This document shows, piece after piece, positions 25,501 to 35,670 of a stretch of DNA of 64,000 bases. Source of the stretch: Liolophura sinensis (lineage: Eukaryota > Mollusca > Polyplacophora > Chitonida > Chitonidae); NCBI RefSeq assembly GCF_032854445.1, contig NC_088306.1, positions 9,138,193 through 9,202,192 of the forward strand, in the 5' to 3' direction. Made by a program: the position numbers and the translations under genes. The stretch's first letter is position 1. The number at the start of each line of letters is the position of its first letter. The notes beneath the pieces were generated by a model. That model was not told where the DNA came from, did not search any database, and saw only the letters and a list, made by a program, of their open reading frames with translations.

Positions 25501-28500
25501 CATGTTTATACTAAGCCTTTGAGCACCAATCCTAATTAACCATTCACTGTTCCTAAAAAAGTCATAAAAAAAAAACCCATGCATGTGAAACAAGAACAAC
25601 ATTTGTTGCAAGAAAAGTTTGAAAAAGGCTGCAAACATGTCAAAGAACCAAGTGTTAACCATATTCACGCCTAGGTAAAAAATATTCACTGAAGTTTAAT
25701 GACTTCAAATATACCAGAAAACATTAATCTTACTTGAAAACTGTTTTCAGCTTGCTACGTCCCTGGCTGGAATTCACCATAGATTCCACCATCTTGGTTG
25801 CCTTGGCGATGTTTGCTGTGCACTCCTTGCCTTGAGCAGACATGGTTTCCAGCGAGTTCACAACAACATCAACATATTCTGAGGGAGATAAGATGGGAAA
25901 GTTGATCACAGTAGATGGCACACACATAACAACTAATTAGACATTTATCAGTATGAATTTGACTGAGAACTTTAATCTCTTTGAGTTCTAGTAAATTCTA
26001 GTATCAAAACACCATACACTAGTTCCAAAGTTTCCAATGTATTTAATTATCTAATTTGATTAGAAGCAGATTAAAACCAACAAACTCTGGGTTTCACATC
26101 CGTGCCTTCTGCACAAGTTTATTTATTTATTTATTTATTTGATTGGTCTTATACGACGGCAGCCAGCATTATGGTGGGAGGAAACCAGGCAGAGCCTGGG
26201 GCAAACCCACGGCCATCCGCACGTTGATGGAAGACCTTCCCACATATGGCCGGAGAGGAAGCCAGCATGAGCTGGACTTGAACTCACAGCCCTTCATCAC
26301 AAACATGACTACACTAAAGAGCTCCAGTCCGAAGGTAGATAACACTTCAGATATTTCAGATGCAGTTTTTAATTACCTTTCCACTGGTGCTTTAATACCT
26401 TACTTTTTTTATATTTTCATCCTTTAATTCACAATGAAATCACCACAATGAACATAGGTAAATATATGTAGCAACAAAACTATGAAAACAGACCAAAATG
26501 TAAACCACACTGACTGACCTGTGAAGTCTATGAGAGCTGTGAGAGGGGCGGAGGAAGAGACAGCCCCATGGAAGAGGTGGGGGTACTTAAGGCGCGCCCA
26601 GGCTGACAGAGATCCTGTAACAATCCCATACACCACAGTGGGTCAGAATTATTCGGCAACCCATGGACAACAAGGTACTTTATCAATGTGACAAAGGTAG
26701 ACCCGTCTTCCACTGCCTTATAATAATGCTGTTTGATGGCATGCTCAAATATACAATAATGAACAAAAAAGACTGCAAAGTGATTAAATTACAGAACTAC
26801 ATATATATATATATATATACTGGACTTAAGAAAATTACAATACTGTAAAAAGCGCTATAATACCATCCAAGGGAGCTAACTGTGTTGTGAAGTAGGAATC
26901 TGCTCCCAAATAGTAGAGCAATATGATGACAGTACAGACACATTACTGTAGCATACTCTGTTACTGTATACATCTTTATTTTGTAAATCTTTTATATTGT
27001 ATTCCCATATAAACCAAGATTCTGCTTGTAGACTAAACATAGGGATGCTTAGTCTACAAGCAGAATCCTGGTTTATATCAAAGAGGCTTAAGTTTCTTGC
27101 ATTGATTTTATGTTATTGTCTATTAAATGTGATGGCAACACAGCATTTTGAGTAATTCAGTTTCAGTGACTAATAAATCATGAATAACAAGCCACATCAC
27201 AGCATTTGTCTTACTCTGCTTCAACCCTGGTGCTAAGGTGTGTGTAATTTGCTACTGTTTAAGCATTTTCATGAACAGTTAGAATAGAACCCTAAGGTAA
27301 ACTGTCAAGAGGCTTTACTAGTATTTCACTGGTTACGTGTGACCCATTGACAACTATAACACTCTTGCTGATATGGTTTTACCCTCTCTTCTGTCTTACA
27401 TTACTGAAACAGGGAGCAGACAAGGTGACAGTATATACATTTATTTACTCAAATAGTGTGTGTAGACATGATAAAAGCAAGCATATAACTAAAAATAGTG
27501 TGTAGATGGCAACGGCTTAATATGCATTTATGCACAAAATGCAGACTTGGATGCTGTGTTGGTGAAAGATACGTGGTCTTCAACCAATGTAAGGCCTCGC
27601 AAATGTCCCCCACATGCACCCACTGACTGCTTCCAGTCCCCAAGCCCTACAAACAAAGACAGTGTCAGAATCTACAAACTCCCGGAATTTGCCAGGATTG
27701 AACCTGCACTTTGGGTGCCTTGTTGTGGGACATGGGTGAATCTTACATGCAACAATAAGCCTCAATCAGTTCCCTAGTTGTTGACACAATGTCATGCGAT
27801 ATGTGCAGACATAATGACAATTGATCCCTCACCAGGATAAGAGCCTCCGAACAGTATCCATGGTCGATCATTGGACACCGAGTATTTTTTCGAAGCAAAC
27901 ACCTGAAAGGAAGCGAGATCCGCCAGGGCCTGCTCACTGCTGAGGTGTTGGATATTGTCATCACTGAGATCTCTGTAAATAGATAATTATTGAAAATAAA
28001 ACCTGCGTACGAAGGCAGGAAAAAAAACTTGAAAGGACCAATTTTAGAGAACAACAACAGAAACTTACTGCGTAGGATGACTTTCACCATAGTAACGGTG
28101 TTCCAGCAAAAAGCAGATAGCCTTGTACTTTGCTGCATATTTCATCCACTGTCCGTCCACCATCCAGATGGGATTGGCTGTTCCTTCCCCTCCAATATTC
28201 AGGAACACCGGCCCAGAGTCGGAGGAAAACGTGTTGTTCACCCAGTACCTCTGTCACCAACAATACAAACCAAGTGTCACTAAGTAGTTTTGGTTTAACA
28301 TTAATCATACCTCCATCAACAGCATTACCAAGTATTTGCTGCCAGTTAACTATTTTGATTTATGTCAAAGTGTTGATCCCCCTGTCAGTACATGTATATC
28401 TCCTGAAGCTATGCGTAGCCCTGTCTCCTCAGGTTTGGTTTTTGTCAATTTATGTGTCTATGCATAACTAAGCAAAGGCCTGCAAATAACATTTTGCAAC

Positions 28501-30059
28501 ACGGCTGACAAATTCCAAAAGCTAATCAATCCAACATTGTTCAGTTATTGAACTACCAATACCTTAATTGCAAATATGCAAACTCTGATTCAAGATGAAC
28601 AACCAAGAGCATTACAATGCAAATTAAAATCAAAAATGTTTTACAATATTTCAATGGCCTCTGAGTTTTAGTTTCATCCGGTATGACTAAAAGCCGACGA
28701 ATAGCAGTGGATCGCTTGACTTTGTGAACTAATAAAATGGGCGCTGTTCGATGGGATTTTTCTTTGCAAATTCTTGCAGTGCATCATTGAAAGTCAGGGT
28801 GAACATTTATGGCACTTCCAGCCAATGCCAAATTGAAAGTCGGGAGCCTTTACATGTGCATAAAGATACAGAATTTCATGTGACACGCTTTCATACACAT
28901 TTTTACAGTAATAAGTGAAAATAGAATGAAATTGGGCATTTAGAAGAGCTGTCTTATCCCATCTTGTCTTCTCTGCCCCTTGGTTTAGAGATATGGACAA
29001 GAGTATGCAGAGTCAAAGATGACAAACTATTCTAGGGGTCATATATTCTTACCACTGTTTGTCTTTATTTTACAGTCATAAGTGTAATGATTATTGTTTT
29101 ACTGTTATTATTTTTTGGTGAAATTTGCATGGTCAATCGATTGATACTTCTATTTCAATTATGCCCCTTTCTTTTCTGCACAAATCAGGAAACACACAAT
29201 GCTTTACACTACATTGCACCCTCATGGCGAATTAGCCCTGAAAGAATCCAACTCTTTTGCTTATATTTAGCTAGTGTCGTTGGAGCCTCAACGTTAACAG
29301 TATTAATTTCGTCCTCAACCAAGGTCTAAGATGATTCTCTTTGTTAATGAACAAGTCTCATGCAAATAAAAGACACCAACATAAAGACCCTATTCGCTTT
29401 AGAATAGATTTATTATAGCCATGAAGGCTTCCATAGCACATGCTCCTCGGCCATGGCTGCCATCTTCCCACTCCTCCTCTATGAAGCAGGCGCATAGGCG
29501 CCTACATGTAACTGCTACATGTAACGTGGCGGCCATGGCCCAGGAGAATGTACCATGGAAGCCTTCATGGCTTTAATAAATCTATTATAAAGCGAGTAGG
29601 GACATATGCTGGCGGCGCGGTGGGTGCGGAAAAGAGGTCTTTAGGTTGGTGTCTTTTTTTTTTTTTTTTTTTTTTTCGAAGGTACTTGTTCGATAACGAA
29701 GAGAATCGGCATGGACCTTCGTTGAGTACGAAATTAATCCTGCCAGCGTCGAGACTCCACCGACATTAGGCCAATATAAGACAAGGAGTCTTTCGGGGCT
29801 AATGGCGAATCAGAGTTCGATGATACACAACTACTGGTACCTGTTTCCACGTACGAGTGTCGGCGTCATTGAAGTGGTCAAGTCTCTGCTCAACAGTCAA
29901 CGCCTCTGGCAGTTTTGCGCCACTAAGATGGAGAGGAGCCTTTAACATGCCTCCTACAGGCCGACCTCGGAAGAAAGAAGGGATTCCGTACGCAACATTT
30001 TGAAAAATTACACATGCCAGAACAGCAACCAAGTACACCCTCTCGTTGCACTCCGCCAT
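13426..30059 (-). CDS. PRSS16: peptidase S28 family serine protease, PRSS16 / K12H4.7-like (complete, ten exons)
   Basis: Exons, in gene order on the complement, are 29841-30059, 28069-28250, 27833-27972, 26519-26614, 25734-25878, 24609-24717, 23871-24072, 21615-21711, 20527-20723 and 13426-13532. They join in phase to 1494 nt (497 aa), a usual length for the family. The N-terminus ([12 protein letters not shown]) looks like a signal peptide. S28 landmarks are present in order: [24 protein letters not shown]; the nucleophile Ser178 in [18 protein letters not shown] and AVSSSAP; QCTDIFG; the Asp445 in NGAVDPWH; and the His466 in TAHCANM. These are lysosomal/secretory serine carboxy- or aminopeptidases in known relatives; the exact cleavage specificity cannot be read here. 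It could be called K12H4.7-like rather than a strict PRSS16 orthologue. The last intron is 7 kb because of the 110-bp tandem array. Confidence 0.95.
13606..13749 (+). repeat. SINE family 1, 3' part
   Basis: 'gggaaggtctggcagcaacc' through the (AAAT)n tail; lies in the S28 last intron beside a G-rich minisatellite. Confidence 0.85.
13757..13845 (+). repeat. G-rich minisatellite (GGGGAGATGGGGGGAT)
   Basis: Many runs of four or more G within 90 bp, so G-quadruplex formation on the + strand is possible. It is next to the S28 terminal exon and SINE. Confidence 0.9.
14312..19795 (+). repeat. 110-bp tandem array, 50 units, in the last intron of the S28 gene
   Basis: Units begin 'ttatgtttgtatag' at 14312, 14421 and then every 110 bp to 19701. 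The first unit is 109 bp, the last has one extra G, and the other 48 are exactly 110 bp with only substitutions between them. Variable sites define subtypes: ACCCTG versus AACCAG versus AACCATTG before (G)GTGG, GAGGAC versus GGGGCAC, GCCC versus TGGCC, and GATTTAT versus GATTCAT. Each unit carries a pyrimidine-CAG and a GTGAGT 30 nt later on the strand opposite to the host gene. The unit has no family I recognise. The last unit decays into a MITE-C at 19803. Confidence 0.97.
19803..20022 (+). mobile_element. MITE-C copy next to the 110-bp array
   Basis: Begins 'taccctaattcttcaacc' and ends 'aaaaggttgaagtattac', with the family core 'ggagacaaaactacattggt'. It directly abuts the right end of the tandem array. 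Confidence 0.8.
20023..20115 (-). repeat. SINE family 1, internal fragment
   Basis: Reverse copy of the body only (gggcagagcctgggggaaac to gccttcccatgtacggc), without tail. Confidence 0.65.
20527..20723 (-). CDS. PRSS16: S28 peptidase exon 9 (catalytic Asp)
   Basis: The acceptor is tctcaccag and the donor GTAATT. It encodes [24 protein letters not shown] and [12 protein letters not shown] with the charge-relay Asp445. The last codon is split with exon 10, 7 kb away. Confidence 0.95.
20868..21150 (-). repeat. SINE-like family 3 copy with an internal TCCGGAGTA minisatellite
   Basis: Reverse tail 'ggtgttaaacatcgtactca'; at 20958-21005 a 9-10 bp unit (ggagtatcc) is repeated about five times. 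Confidence 0.5.
21203..21326 (+). repeat. SINE family 1, 3' part
   Basis: Body from 'gtcagggtttcccctggg' to the (AAAT)n tail, in S28 intron 8. Confidence 0.8.
21615..21711 (-). CDS. PRSS16: S28 peptidase exon 8
   Basis: The acceptor is tgcgagcag and the donor GTAAGT. It encodes [18 protein letters not shown] and QPFGKHF, a highly conserved S28 block. The overlapping open frame at 21568-21888 is in a different phase. Confidence 0.93.
22152..23640 (-). other. S28 intron 7, repeat-poor part
   Basis: AT-rich intron DNA with a 20-bp-unit minisatellite (22908-23020) and a doubled 'catgacatgaaatgttttt' (about 23362-23405) between several TGATGACATCA-like words. No exon or RNA gene was recognised. 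Confidence 0.55.
22908..23020 (+). repeat. minisatellite, ~20-bp CCACCTTGGCTTTTGTCCG unit
   Basis: About six units in S28 intron 7. Confidence 0.85.
23648..23801 (+). repeat. SINE family 1, 3' part
   Basis: Good copy from 'gtgggaaggtctgac' to the tail, 70 bp from S28 exon 7. Confidence 0.85.
23871..24072 (-). CDS. PRSS16: S28 peptidase exon 7
   Basis: The acceptor is cttttgcag and the donor GTAGGT. It encodes [20 protein letters not shown] and the Cys/Tyr-rich segment around [10 protein letters not shown], ending SASEG. The codon at the end is split (phase 1). Confidence 0.93.
24115..24368 (+). repeat. SINE family 1, near full length but diverged
   Basis: Head with 'cctagtcattgacacgctag', box-B-like GAGTTCAAGTCC, body and a decayed tail; lies between S28 exons 6 and 7. 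Confidence 0.75.
24609..24717 (-). CDS. PRSS16: S28 peptidase exon 6
   Basis: The acceptor is gtacatttcag and the donor GTAAAC. It encodes [20 protein letters not shown] and then VVQYNRDN. The first Lys codon is split with exon 5. It is missing from simple open-frame lists because it is short. Confidence 0.92.
24815..25030. repeat. dispersed repeat D
   Basis: 'cctaaaatttcacccacaaa', 'catttttagagcgcaaataa' and 'gctgaaacttacaattttcc' recur at 56498-56720; the later part recurs at 51872-51940. Type unknown. Confidence 0.6.
25053..25205 (-). repeat. SINE family 1, 3' part
   Basis: Starts with (TTTA)n on the + strand, then the reversed tail and body. Confidence 0.85.
25300..25460 (-). repeat. 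SINE-like family 3 copy
   Basis: Reverse: 'ggttaacgtcatacttaaga', then 'gtaaaccaccagcctttgg'. Confidence 0.55.
25734..25878 (-). CDS. PRSS16: S28 peptidase exon 5
   Basis: The acceptor is atctccctcag and the donor GTAAGA. It encodes [13 protein letters not shown] and [18 protein letters not shown], the start of the lid/SKS region of S28 enzymes. Confidence 0.92.
26118..26305 (-). repeat. SINE family 1
   Basis: (TTTA)n, a shortened tail, then the body to 'tggacttgaactcacag', the reversed box B. Confidence 0.85.
26519..26614 (-). CDS. PRSS16: S28 peptidase exon 4
   Basis: The acceptor is attgttacag and the donor GTCAGT. It encodes [24 protein letters not shown] and LIDF, the helix after the nucleophile elbow. 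Confidence 0.94.
26801..26819 (+). repeat. short (TA)n microsatellite
   Basis: Nine TA units in S28 intron 3. Confidence 0.9.
27007..27078. ncRNA. near-perfect 30-bp hairpin (candidate pre-miRNA or small MITE)
   Basis: Left arm 27007-27036 and right arm 27049-27078 are reverse complements over 30 bases with one mismatch (a G.U pair in one RNA orientation), with a 12-nt loop. It lies in S28 intron 3. The size fits a microRNA precursor, but such hairpins also come from foldback transposons, and no seed is recognised. Confidence 0.35.
27833..27972 (-). CDS. PRSS16: S28 peptidase exon 3 (catalytic Ser)
   Basis: The acceptor is ctatttacag and the donor GTGAGG. It encodes [13 protein letters not shown] and then [10 protein letters not shown], carrying the predicted nucleophile Ser178. 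The final Gly codon is split with exon 4. Confidence 0.94.
28069..28250 (-). CDS. PRSS16: S28 peptidase exon 2
   Basis: The acceptor is ...gtgacag before AGGTACTGG. Residues [19 protein letters not shown] and [12 protein letters not shown] are diagnostic of S28. The donor is CA|GTAAGT. The longer overlapping frame read from 28308 is a shadow. Confidence 0.94.
29368..29657. mobile_element. foldback element with long imperfect terminal inverted repeats
   Basis: The ends AAAAGACACCAAC (left) and GTTGGTGTCTTTT (right) are inverted, as are long internal blocks such as 29403-29434 against 29554-29586. The right arm has about 50 extra bases. It lies in intron 1 of the S28 gene. No coding capacity; a non-autonomous MITE or foldback is likely. 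Confidence 0.7.
29841..30059 (-). CDS. PRSS16: S28 peptidase exon 1 (signal peptide)
   Basis: The ATG is at 30057-30059 inside CAAAATGGCGGA. It encodes 73 residues: a hydrophobic signal segment, a propeptide-like stretch, and [17 protein letters not shown], a strong S28 N-terminal signature. The donor GTACCAG follows directly, so the open frame beyond 29841 is intronic. Confidence 0.94.
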
Positions 30060-30063
30060 TTTG
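30052..30063 (-). promoter_or_regulatory. YY1/TISU-like start context of the S28 gene
   Basis: The start codon lies inside CAAAATGGCGGA, 10 of 12 positions of the TISU consensus SAASATGGCGGC, which also contains a YY1 core. In vertebrates this marks genes with very short 5' leaders. Here it is only a sequence match. Confidence 0.4.
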
Positions 30064-30077
30064 GACAGCGCACGCTT

Positions 30078-30098
30078 GTCATGTGACTGTCACATGAG
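30078..30098. promoter_or_regulatory. paired M-box/CLEAR-like E-boxes upstream of the S28 gene
   Basis: TCATGTGA (30079-30086) and TCACATGA (30090-30097) are an inverted pair lying about 20-38 bp upstream of the ATG. TCAYRTGA is the known MITF/TFEB/TFE3 binding type that controls lysosomal genes. Function is inferred. Confidence 0.45.
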
Positions 30099-30728
30099 GT
30101 ATCAGCTGTAGGCCTTCTGCTATGCACAGCCCACAGTAGCTACACTTAAAAAAATCCGTTCATTTTAATCAGTTGTCTGAGTGTTGCTAGAATGTATCCT
30201 GTCATATTCATCATAGCATCTTGTTAGTCTAATAGAATCTTTGTGTTGAATCAATAGATTATGGGTTACATTTAACGGAATAATCTGCTGGAGACGCAGA
30301 ACACACAGGTGAGGAGCGGGCAGCGACATTCTAGCATGTCACCGAGACAACTGTTTTCTATTAAAATTAACAGGTAAATTTTTTTGATTGTACATGCTAC
30401 CTGATTCAACCAATCGCTCAGGTGCAATGTACTAAACTTGAGAACCTCTTTGAAACAAAACGCCCTTATAGTAAATCTACGGAAATAGCTATACTACATT
30501 TTGGCTTCGTACAGCAGGCTACATTTTACCGCCTACAACTTGTACGCTACAATAAATCATACAGGCCTACTTGTACAAGGCAAATCATTTTACAGTTGGC
30601 CCAGGTATGTAAAGCCTACCTGGGCCGTCCGACTGATTGATGGGATGATCAATTGAACATTAAAAGGTCGAAATAACCGGATAGCAGGGTCAGATTTTCT
30701 TTGATCTCCATGGTCAAAGTAACCATTA

Positions 30729-30765
30729 ATATTTATTCATTTATTTGAATGGTGTTTTACGCCTG
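30729..30765 (-). repeat. SINE family 1, tail fragment
   Basis: 'tttgaatggtgttttacgcc' preceded by TTTATT units; nothing else of the element remains. Confidence 0.5.
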
Positions 30766-31272
30766 TCCAAACAACTCATACAATTTTGTTTATAATGTTT
30801 GTAATGACCCTATTTTGGTCACCAAAGAAAATGCGGCCACAGAAAATGCGACCTTGTTAGTTTTGGTTGCTTCGACCAAAAGTAATGATTACTTTGACCC
30901 TATTCTGGCGACCACTTAATATGCGACCATAATGTTTCTGTTCGTTTTGACCAATCTTATAATGGGAACTTTGGCCCTGTTCTGGGGACAAAAGAAAATC
31001 TTACCCTAAGATATCTGTTCATTTCGACCCTGAAAATGTTTGATCTCCTCATTATTTCGTCTGACTTGTCTGTACCAAAACGTGTTTGGTCGGATTGGCC
31101 AGATCCTTCCAACAGTGCATAGGCATTATGACATGGGTCAGGTTTATCGGTGACTGTGGCTTTAAGTCAGGGGGTTTATGAGACATCATAAATGTATCAC
31201 ATCTTAATTTGGAGCATATAAATTTGTCGGCTTTCCATTAGTGTGTGTCATTTATATATTTCCTTTCTTATA

Positions 31273-31509
31273 GGCCTTTCATAGCCTAGTGATTAGCCCG
31301 CTAGTGCACCCTAAGTAATCACACCAACTGCTAGCTTCCTCTCCGGTCGTACGTAGAAAAGCCTGTCAGAAACCTGCGGATATTTGTGGGTTTCCCCTGG
31401 GCTCTCCCCGACTTCCTGCGGCCATATAATGCTGGCAGCTGTTGTTCAAGTGACATATTCTTTAGTACGACGTAAAACTCCATGCAGTCAAATAAATAAA
31501 TAAATAAAT
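31273..31509 (+). repeat. SINE family 1, near full length, diverged
   Basis: Head 'catagcctagtgattagccc', then the body and (AAAT)n tail; the box B region is altered. Confidence 0.75.
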
Positions 31510-31781
31510 TTAATGTTTTCTTCATTTTCCTTTAAATCAGGGTGTTCGCCAAGTGATCTGAGGAAGTGCATCGGTTTCCTTCAAGCACCACGGTTTCTTC
31601 CACCGATGTAGGCTGCCTATATGTAGGGCACCTGATCGACGTCATATATACCGCTATAGCAAAAATTCTTCAGAGTTGATTTTCTTCAGGGAAATTCCAA
31701 AATTACAAACGAATTTCAAGCCATTCACAGTTTTGCTGTGATGTCACAGCTGCTCTGAACCAATCACCAGCACACCCTTTA

Positions 31782-31791
31782 GTCACGTGAC
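31782..31791. promoter_or_regulatory. perfect CLEAR-type palindrome
   Basis: GTCACGTGAC matches the TFEB CLEAR consensus at all ten positions. It is about 1.7 kb upstream of the S28 start codon and flanked by a CCAAT box (about 31760) and an inverted CCAAT (ATTGG, about 31799). This could be a distal enhancer or an upstream promoter. Confidence 0.4.
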
Positions 31792-32792
31792 CAGAGTATT
31801 GGCGATGAAAACAAAGAGAATTTAACCCATTTGCGATGGGCAGAGAAGATTTTAGCATAAGAAATAAGAAATATAACTTGTAGGTAAGAAATTCTTTCTG
31901 AAAAAGCACAGAATGCATCTAGCCTTCAGATATGATAATTTCAATGTCCTGTATTAATTTAAACTCAAAAATCAGCATTTCTTCCATTTAGCGCCATGTT
32001 ATTTATCACCTTCTGCCCCTTTCCAGGAACCCGAGTGCTCGAAACTATATGAACGTAAGCATTCTGCTCACTTAAAACATAGTTGGATGATTTCTGCTGA
32101 CGAAAAGGAGACGGACACTATGCATAGACCCATTTCGATCTCGTCTAGTTCAAGGCAATTGACATAGTGCGGTATATATATAGATCATAACATCTACATA
32201 CATTTTCCCAAAATATATCATGGTGTATAAGTACAGTTATATACATAATGTATGTATTATACATTCGACATGATCTGGTTTATCGGGCTACGCGGCGTGC
32301 AACATGCAGGACTACACGTTTCTTATAAAGAGATGCAATCTGCGTGCATGATGTATGCGATTTCAATACTGATTTCACTCATTCGCCTAGATCATATCTT
32401 GGGTTTTTCCAACATCGCTGAAAACCGTTGACCACTTCTCCTTGCATGATTCCGGCCTAATTTCACACTTTAAATACCTTCTCACTTCTTTGGTGGTTTG
32501 TGCTGTACGTCGTTTGGGAATTGGCCTTGCGATTATTGACCTGCAAAGCCCTTATTGGTTGACGGCTGGCATACAAATGCCTGTTTCGACGCACAGATGG
32601 ACAACATTCCCTATATAGTTATATATACCTGCGAGTCCATCAGTTAAGGCCCCACAATACGATTCATGCCTTTTCTTATTTAAATTTTTGGAACATTTTT
32701 TATTGTTCTTTTGTTAACACCCGCTTAGCGATCTCTAAAGGTGATTGCAATATTGGGAATCCAAATGATGCGTAAACTGTCTTCAAATATAA

Positions 32793-33041
32793 GGCACTGG
32801 TTAGCGTGCCAGCGCGGCGCAATGACACAGTTGCGTCTCACCAATGTGATCGCTGTGAGTTCGAGTCCAGCTCATGGTGGCTTCCTCTCCGGTCGCACGT
32901 GGAAAGGTGGTCTGTTAGCAGCCTATGGATGGTCGTGGGTTTACCTTAGCTCTGTCCGGTTCCTTTCCACCATGATACTACTGGCCGCCGTCGGATTTAA
33001 ATATTCTGGAGAACATTGTAAAATACAAATCAAACAAATAT
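32793..33041 (+). repeat. SINE family 1, near full length
   Basis: 'ggttagcgtgccagcgcgg', box B GAGTTCGAGTCC, body, and a decayed tail (caaatcaaacaaat). Confidence 0.8.
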
Positions 33042-34084
33042 AAGGCCACCCATATAAACGGCCAACAAACGAGCCTCATTACAACGTATATATAAGCTTA
33101 ACTCGATCTTGTGTACATCGATGAAGTATTTCAATTAGCGTTCATCCACGAGCCACACCCCTCTCTTATTATACATGTATCCATGCAGGCAGTTTGTGTG
33201 AACGTTTTCGCAAATCTGAATTGCAAATTAGTGCGTGTGCTTTTACGATGACAAGTTATGTTTCATGATCTAAGTTCGAATGAATTCGTTCGTCCATTTT
33301 CAAGTAAAGATGTGGTCATTTTTGGTTGTGTTTTAGACCTGAACATTATTCCGGACTTTTATTCAAAACGGTTCATGTATAAAGGTTATATAATGAACTG
33401 AAATTTTGTCCGTTGATTCATCATAACAGTTAAGTTATACAGACCAAGTCTGTTAAATTTGTTCATTTTCAAACAACTTATTTATGGCCGTCTTTGTCAC
33501 GGGCTTTGGCAGCTTTCCGAATTTAGAGTTGTATGAACATCAACACAACTTCTTTGCAGTTTTGTAGATTTGTAACAAAATGATGGCAGCCATTACTTGG
33601 CACGTGCATGCATGTAGGCTATGTAGTTTCAATGTGGTAGGTCGTATTTTTTCGTCCTGATTCGTTCGCTTTTACACTTTTTTTGGACAGTTTTGGGGAA
33701 TTTGGGGTTTAACGTCGTAGATGTCTAAATGTTGGCCTGTAGCTGTTTTTGTCAGGTTTACATATTTATGGATGAGATGCATTGACAAGATTTTAAATGT
33801 TTAAGTTGCAAATTGGCCACATTGACCTGGAACATCCATGTTGGTTTGGGTTGACGGCTGGTATACGCATGTTTATTTCGAAGCACAGATTGAGGACTGG
33901 CTGTAGGAAATCTTCATTCAAAACTCCGACTACTAATGGGAATATGGCCGTGGCAAAATGTGTACTGGCACAGAGAACCTGTAAATTCTAAGGAAAAAGT
34001 GTTGCCGTGGGAAGTTAATTCACTGTATATGTAGCGCTGGGAAAGCTTCGTAAAACAGTCCCAATACAGCTCGTGAAGATATTC

Positions 34085-34420
34085 ACCCCATGGAGAATGA
34101 GTGAGTGCTTGGGGTTTAACGTCGTACTTAACAAATTTTTTAGTCGTATGACGACGAAGGAATCCTTAAATGCATGTAATGTGCCTCCTTGTTGCAGGAC
34201 GGATTGCAGAACCGCTCATTCATCTAGTGCTGCTTCATTGAGACGACATACCGAAGGCAAGTAAGCCGCCCCGAACGAGCCATTATACTGATACAAGTCA
34301 GCCAGTCGTTGTACTATCCCCTTCATGCTGAACGCCAAGCGAGAAAGCTGCAACCTCCTCTTTTAAAGCCTTAGATGTGACTCGACCCAGGATTGACCCT
34401 GGTTCTACCGCTCCAGGCAC
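34085..34420 (-). repeat. SINE-like family 2a
   Basis: Reverse copy from 'gtgcttggggtttaacgtcg' to 'ggattgaccctggttctacc'; an (AT)n run follows. Confidence 0.75.
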
Positions 34421-34439
34421 CGCATGGAGAATACTCATA

Positions 34440-34442
<3 letters not shown>

Positions 34443-34485
<43 letters not shown>
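34443..34485 (+). repeat. (AT)n microsatellite
   Basis: About 21 uninterrupted AT units at the end of a family-2a copy. Confidence 0.95.
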
Positions 34486-34487
<2 letters not shown>

Positions 34488-35029
34488 ATGGCGATGCTAT
34501 CAGTTTTTTTTTTTTTTTCAGAAACAGTTGTAGGCAACTATCTAATGGGGGAGTGGTGTATTCCTGCATAAGACACTCTGATGGGGGGAAGCTGTATATC
34601 ATGTCCTCCTGCAACAGCTAACTCACGATTTAGCACTGATACACAACTGTGATTGGCACACTGATTTAGTGCATTCGCCAAGAGCTTGCCATGTGTCTTT
34701 ACATCATTGAAAATTGCCGACTGCTCCTCTTCGTACAAATCCGACCTAATTTCTTACTTATAGTTAGCTGTCTGGTGGCTTGTGTTGAACTGTAGTATAA
34801 TAAATTAATCAATAGTCAACAAGATAAAAAAAAAACTGGCTGATGATGATTTAATCTGTACAATGCTAAAGAAAAAACTATAAAAATCTGTTAAATGGAG
34901 TGGCACTATACACTTTTGGAAAAATGGTTTGAAGGGAATTACCATGAACAGTTTAGGGAAGTACAGGAAACTGTTTTACGGGAAAGCTCTATCTCCTGGA
35001 GACAGAGCTATAGCAAACTAAATCATTTA

Positions 35030-35160
35030 TTGAATGTTGTTAAACGCCATAAAGAATTTTTTTCATATACAGTGATGGTCAGTTTTACAGGTGGAGGAAA
35101 CCGGAGTGCTGGAGTAAGCCAATAACCTTTGGCTACTTACAAACAAGCTTTCCCACATGT
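35030..35160 (-). repeat. SINE-like family 3 copy
   Basis: Reverse: 'gttaaacgccataaagaat', 'gtaagccaataacctttggc', and 'ctttcccacatgtg'. Confidence 0.5.
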
Positions 35161-35274
35161 GACGCTTCAACAAACCGCGCAAACCGTCACACAAGCTGTC
35201 TAACGGGGAAGCGCAGTGTCTGTATATGTATGTATGAGTGGGTTTTAATGTGATGCCTGGGATTCAGATAGATG

Positions 35275-35670
35275 TCTATCTTAATCTCAGGTCGCACTTA
35301 ACAATTTTTTCAGTCTTATAACCACAGGGAGTCATCAGGTGTGTCTACATATACTGTGTCTTCTTGTGGGAGGGTCCATGCCACCAAAGTGCTGTTGCCC
35401 TTAAGTATCATTCACAAGACATCAGACATGACACCCCACCCAGTCACATTACACTGACACCAGGCCAACCAGTCATGTTTCCTTGCTCTAACTTCTTAGT
35501 GCTAAGTGCCAAGCGAGGCAGCAGCAAGTACCATTTTTAATGCCTATAAGAAATAACTATATAAAGTGGGAGAGTGGCTGGCTCATATGGATTAAGCACT
35601 GGCTCCCTGTGATTATCAGGTCTTTGAGCAATGAGGTCGCATGTTCAAATCCAGCTGTGGATTTATTTTT
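35275..35670 (-). repeat. SINE-like family 2b with a tRNA-like segment
   Basis: Reverse 2b body, then on the + strand 'ggctggctcatatggattaa' and GTTCAAATCC (35643-35665), which resemble box A and box B. Confidence 0.6.

Noticed and set aside
27541..27780. Possible SINE with GGTTCAATCC on the complement
   Set aside because: Only a box-B-like word is present; no second copy in the window to establish a family.
28084..28471. 74- to 113-residue frames on both strands
   Set aside because: Shadows of S28 exon 2 in other frames.
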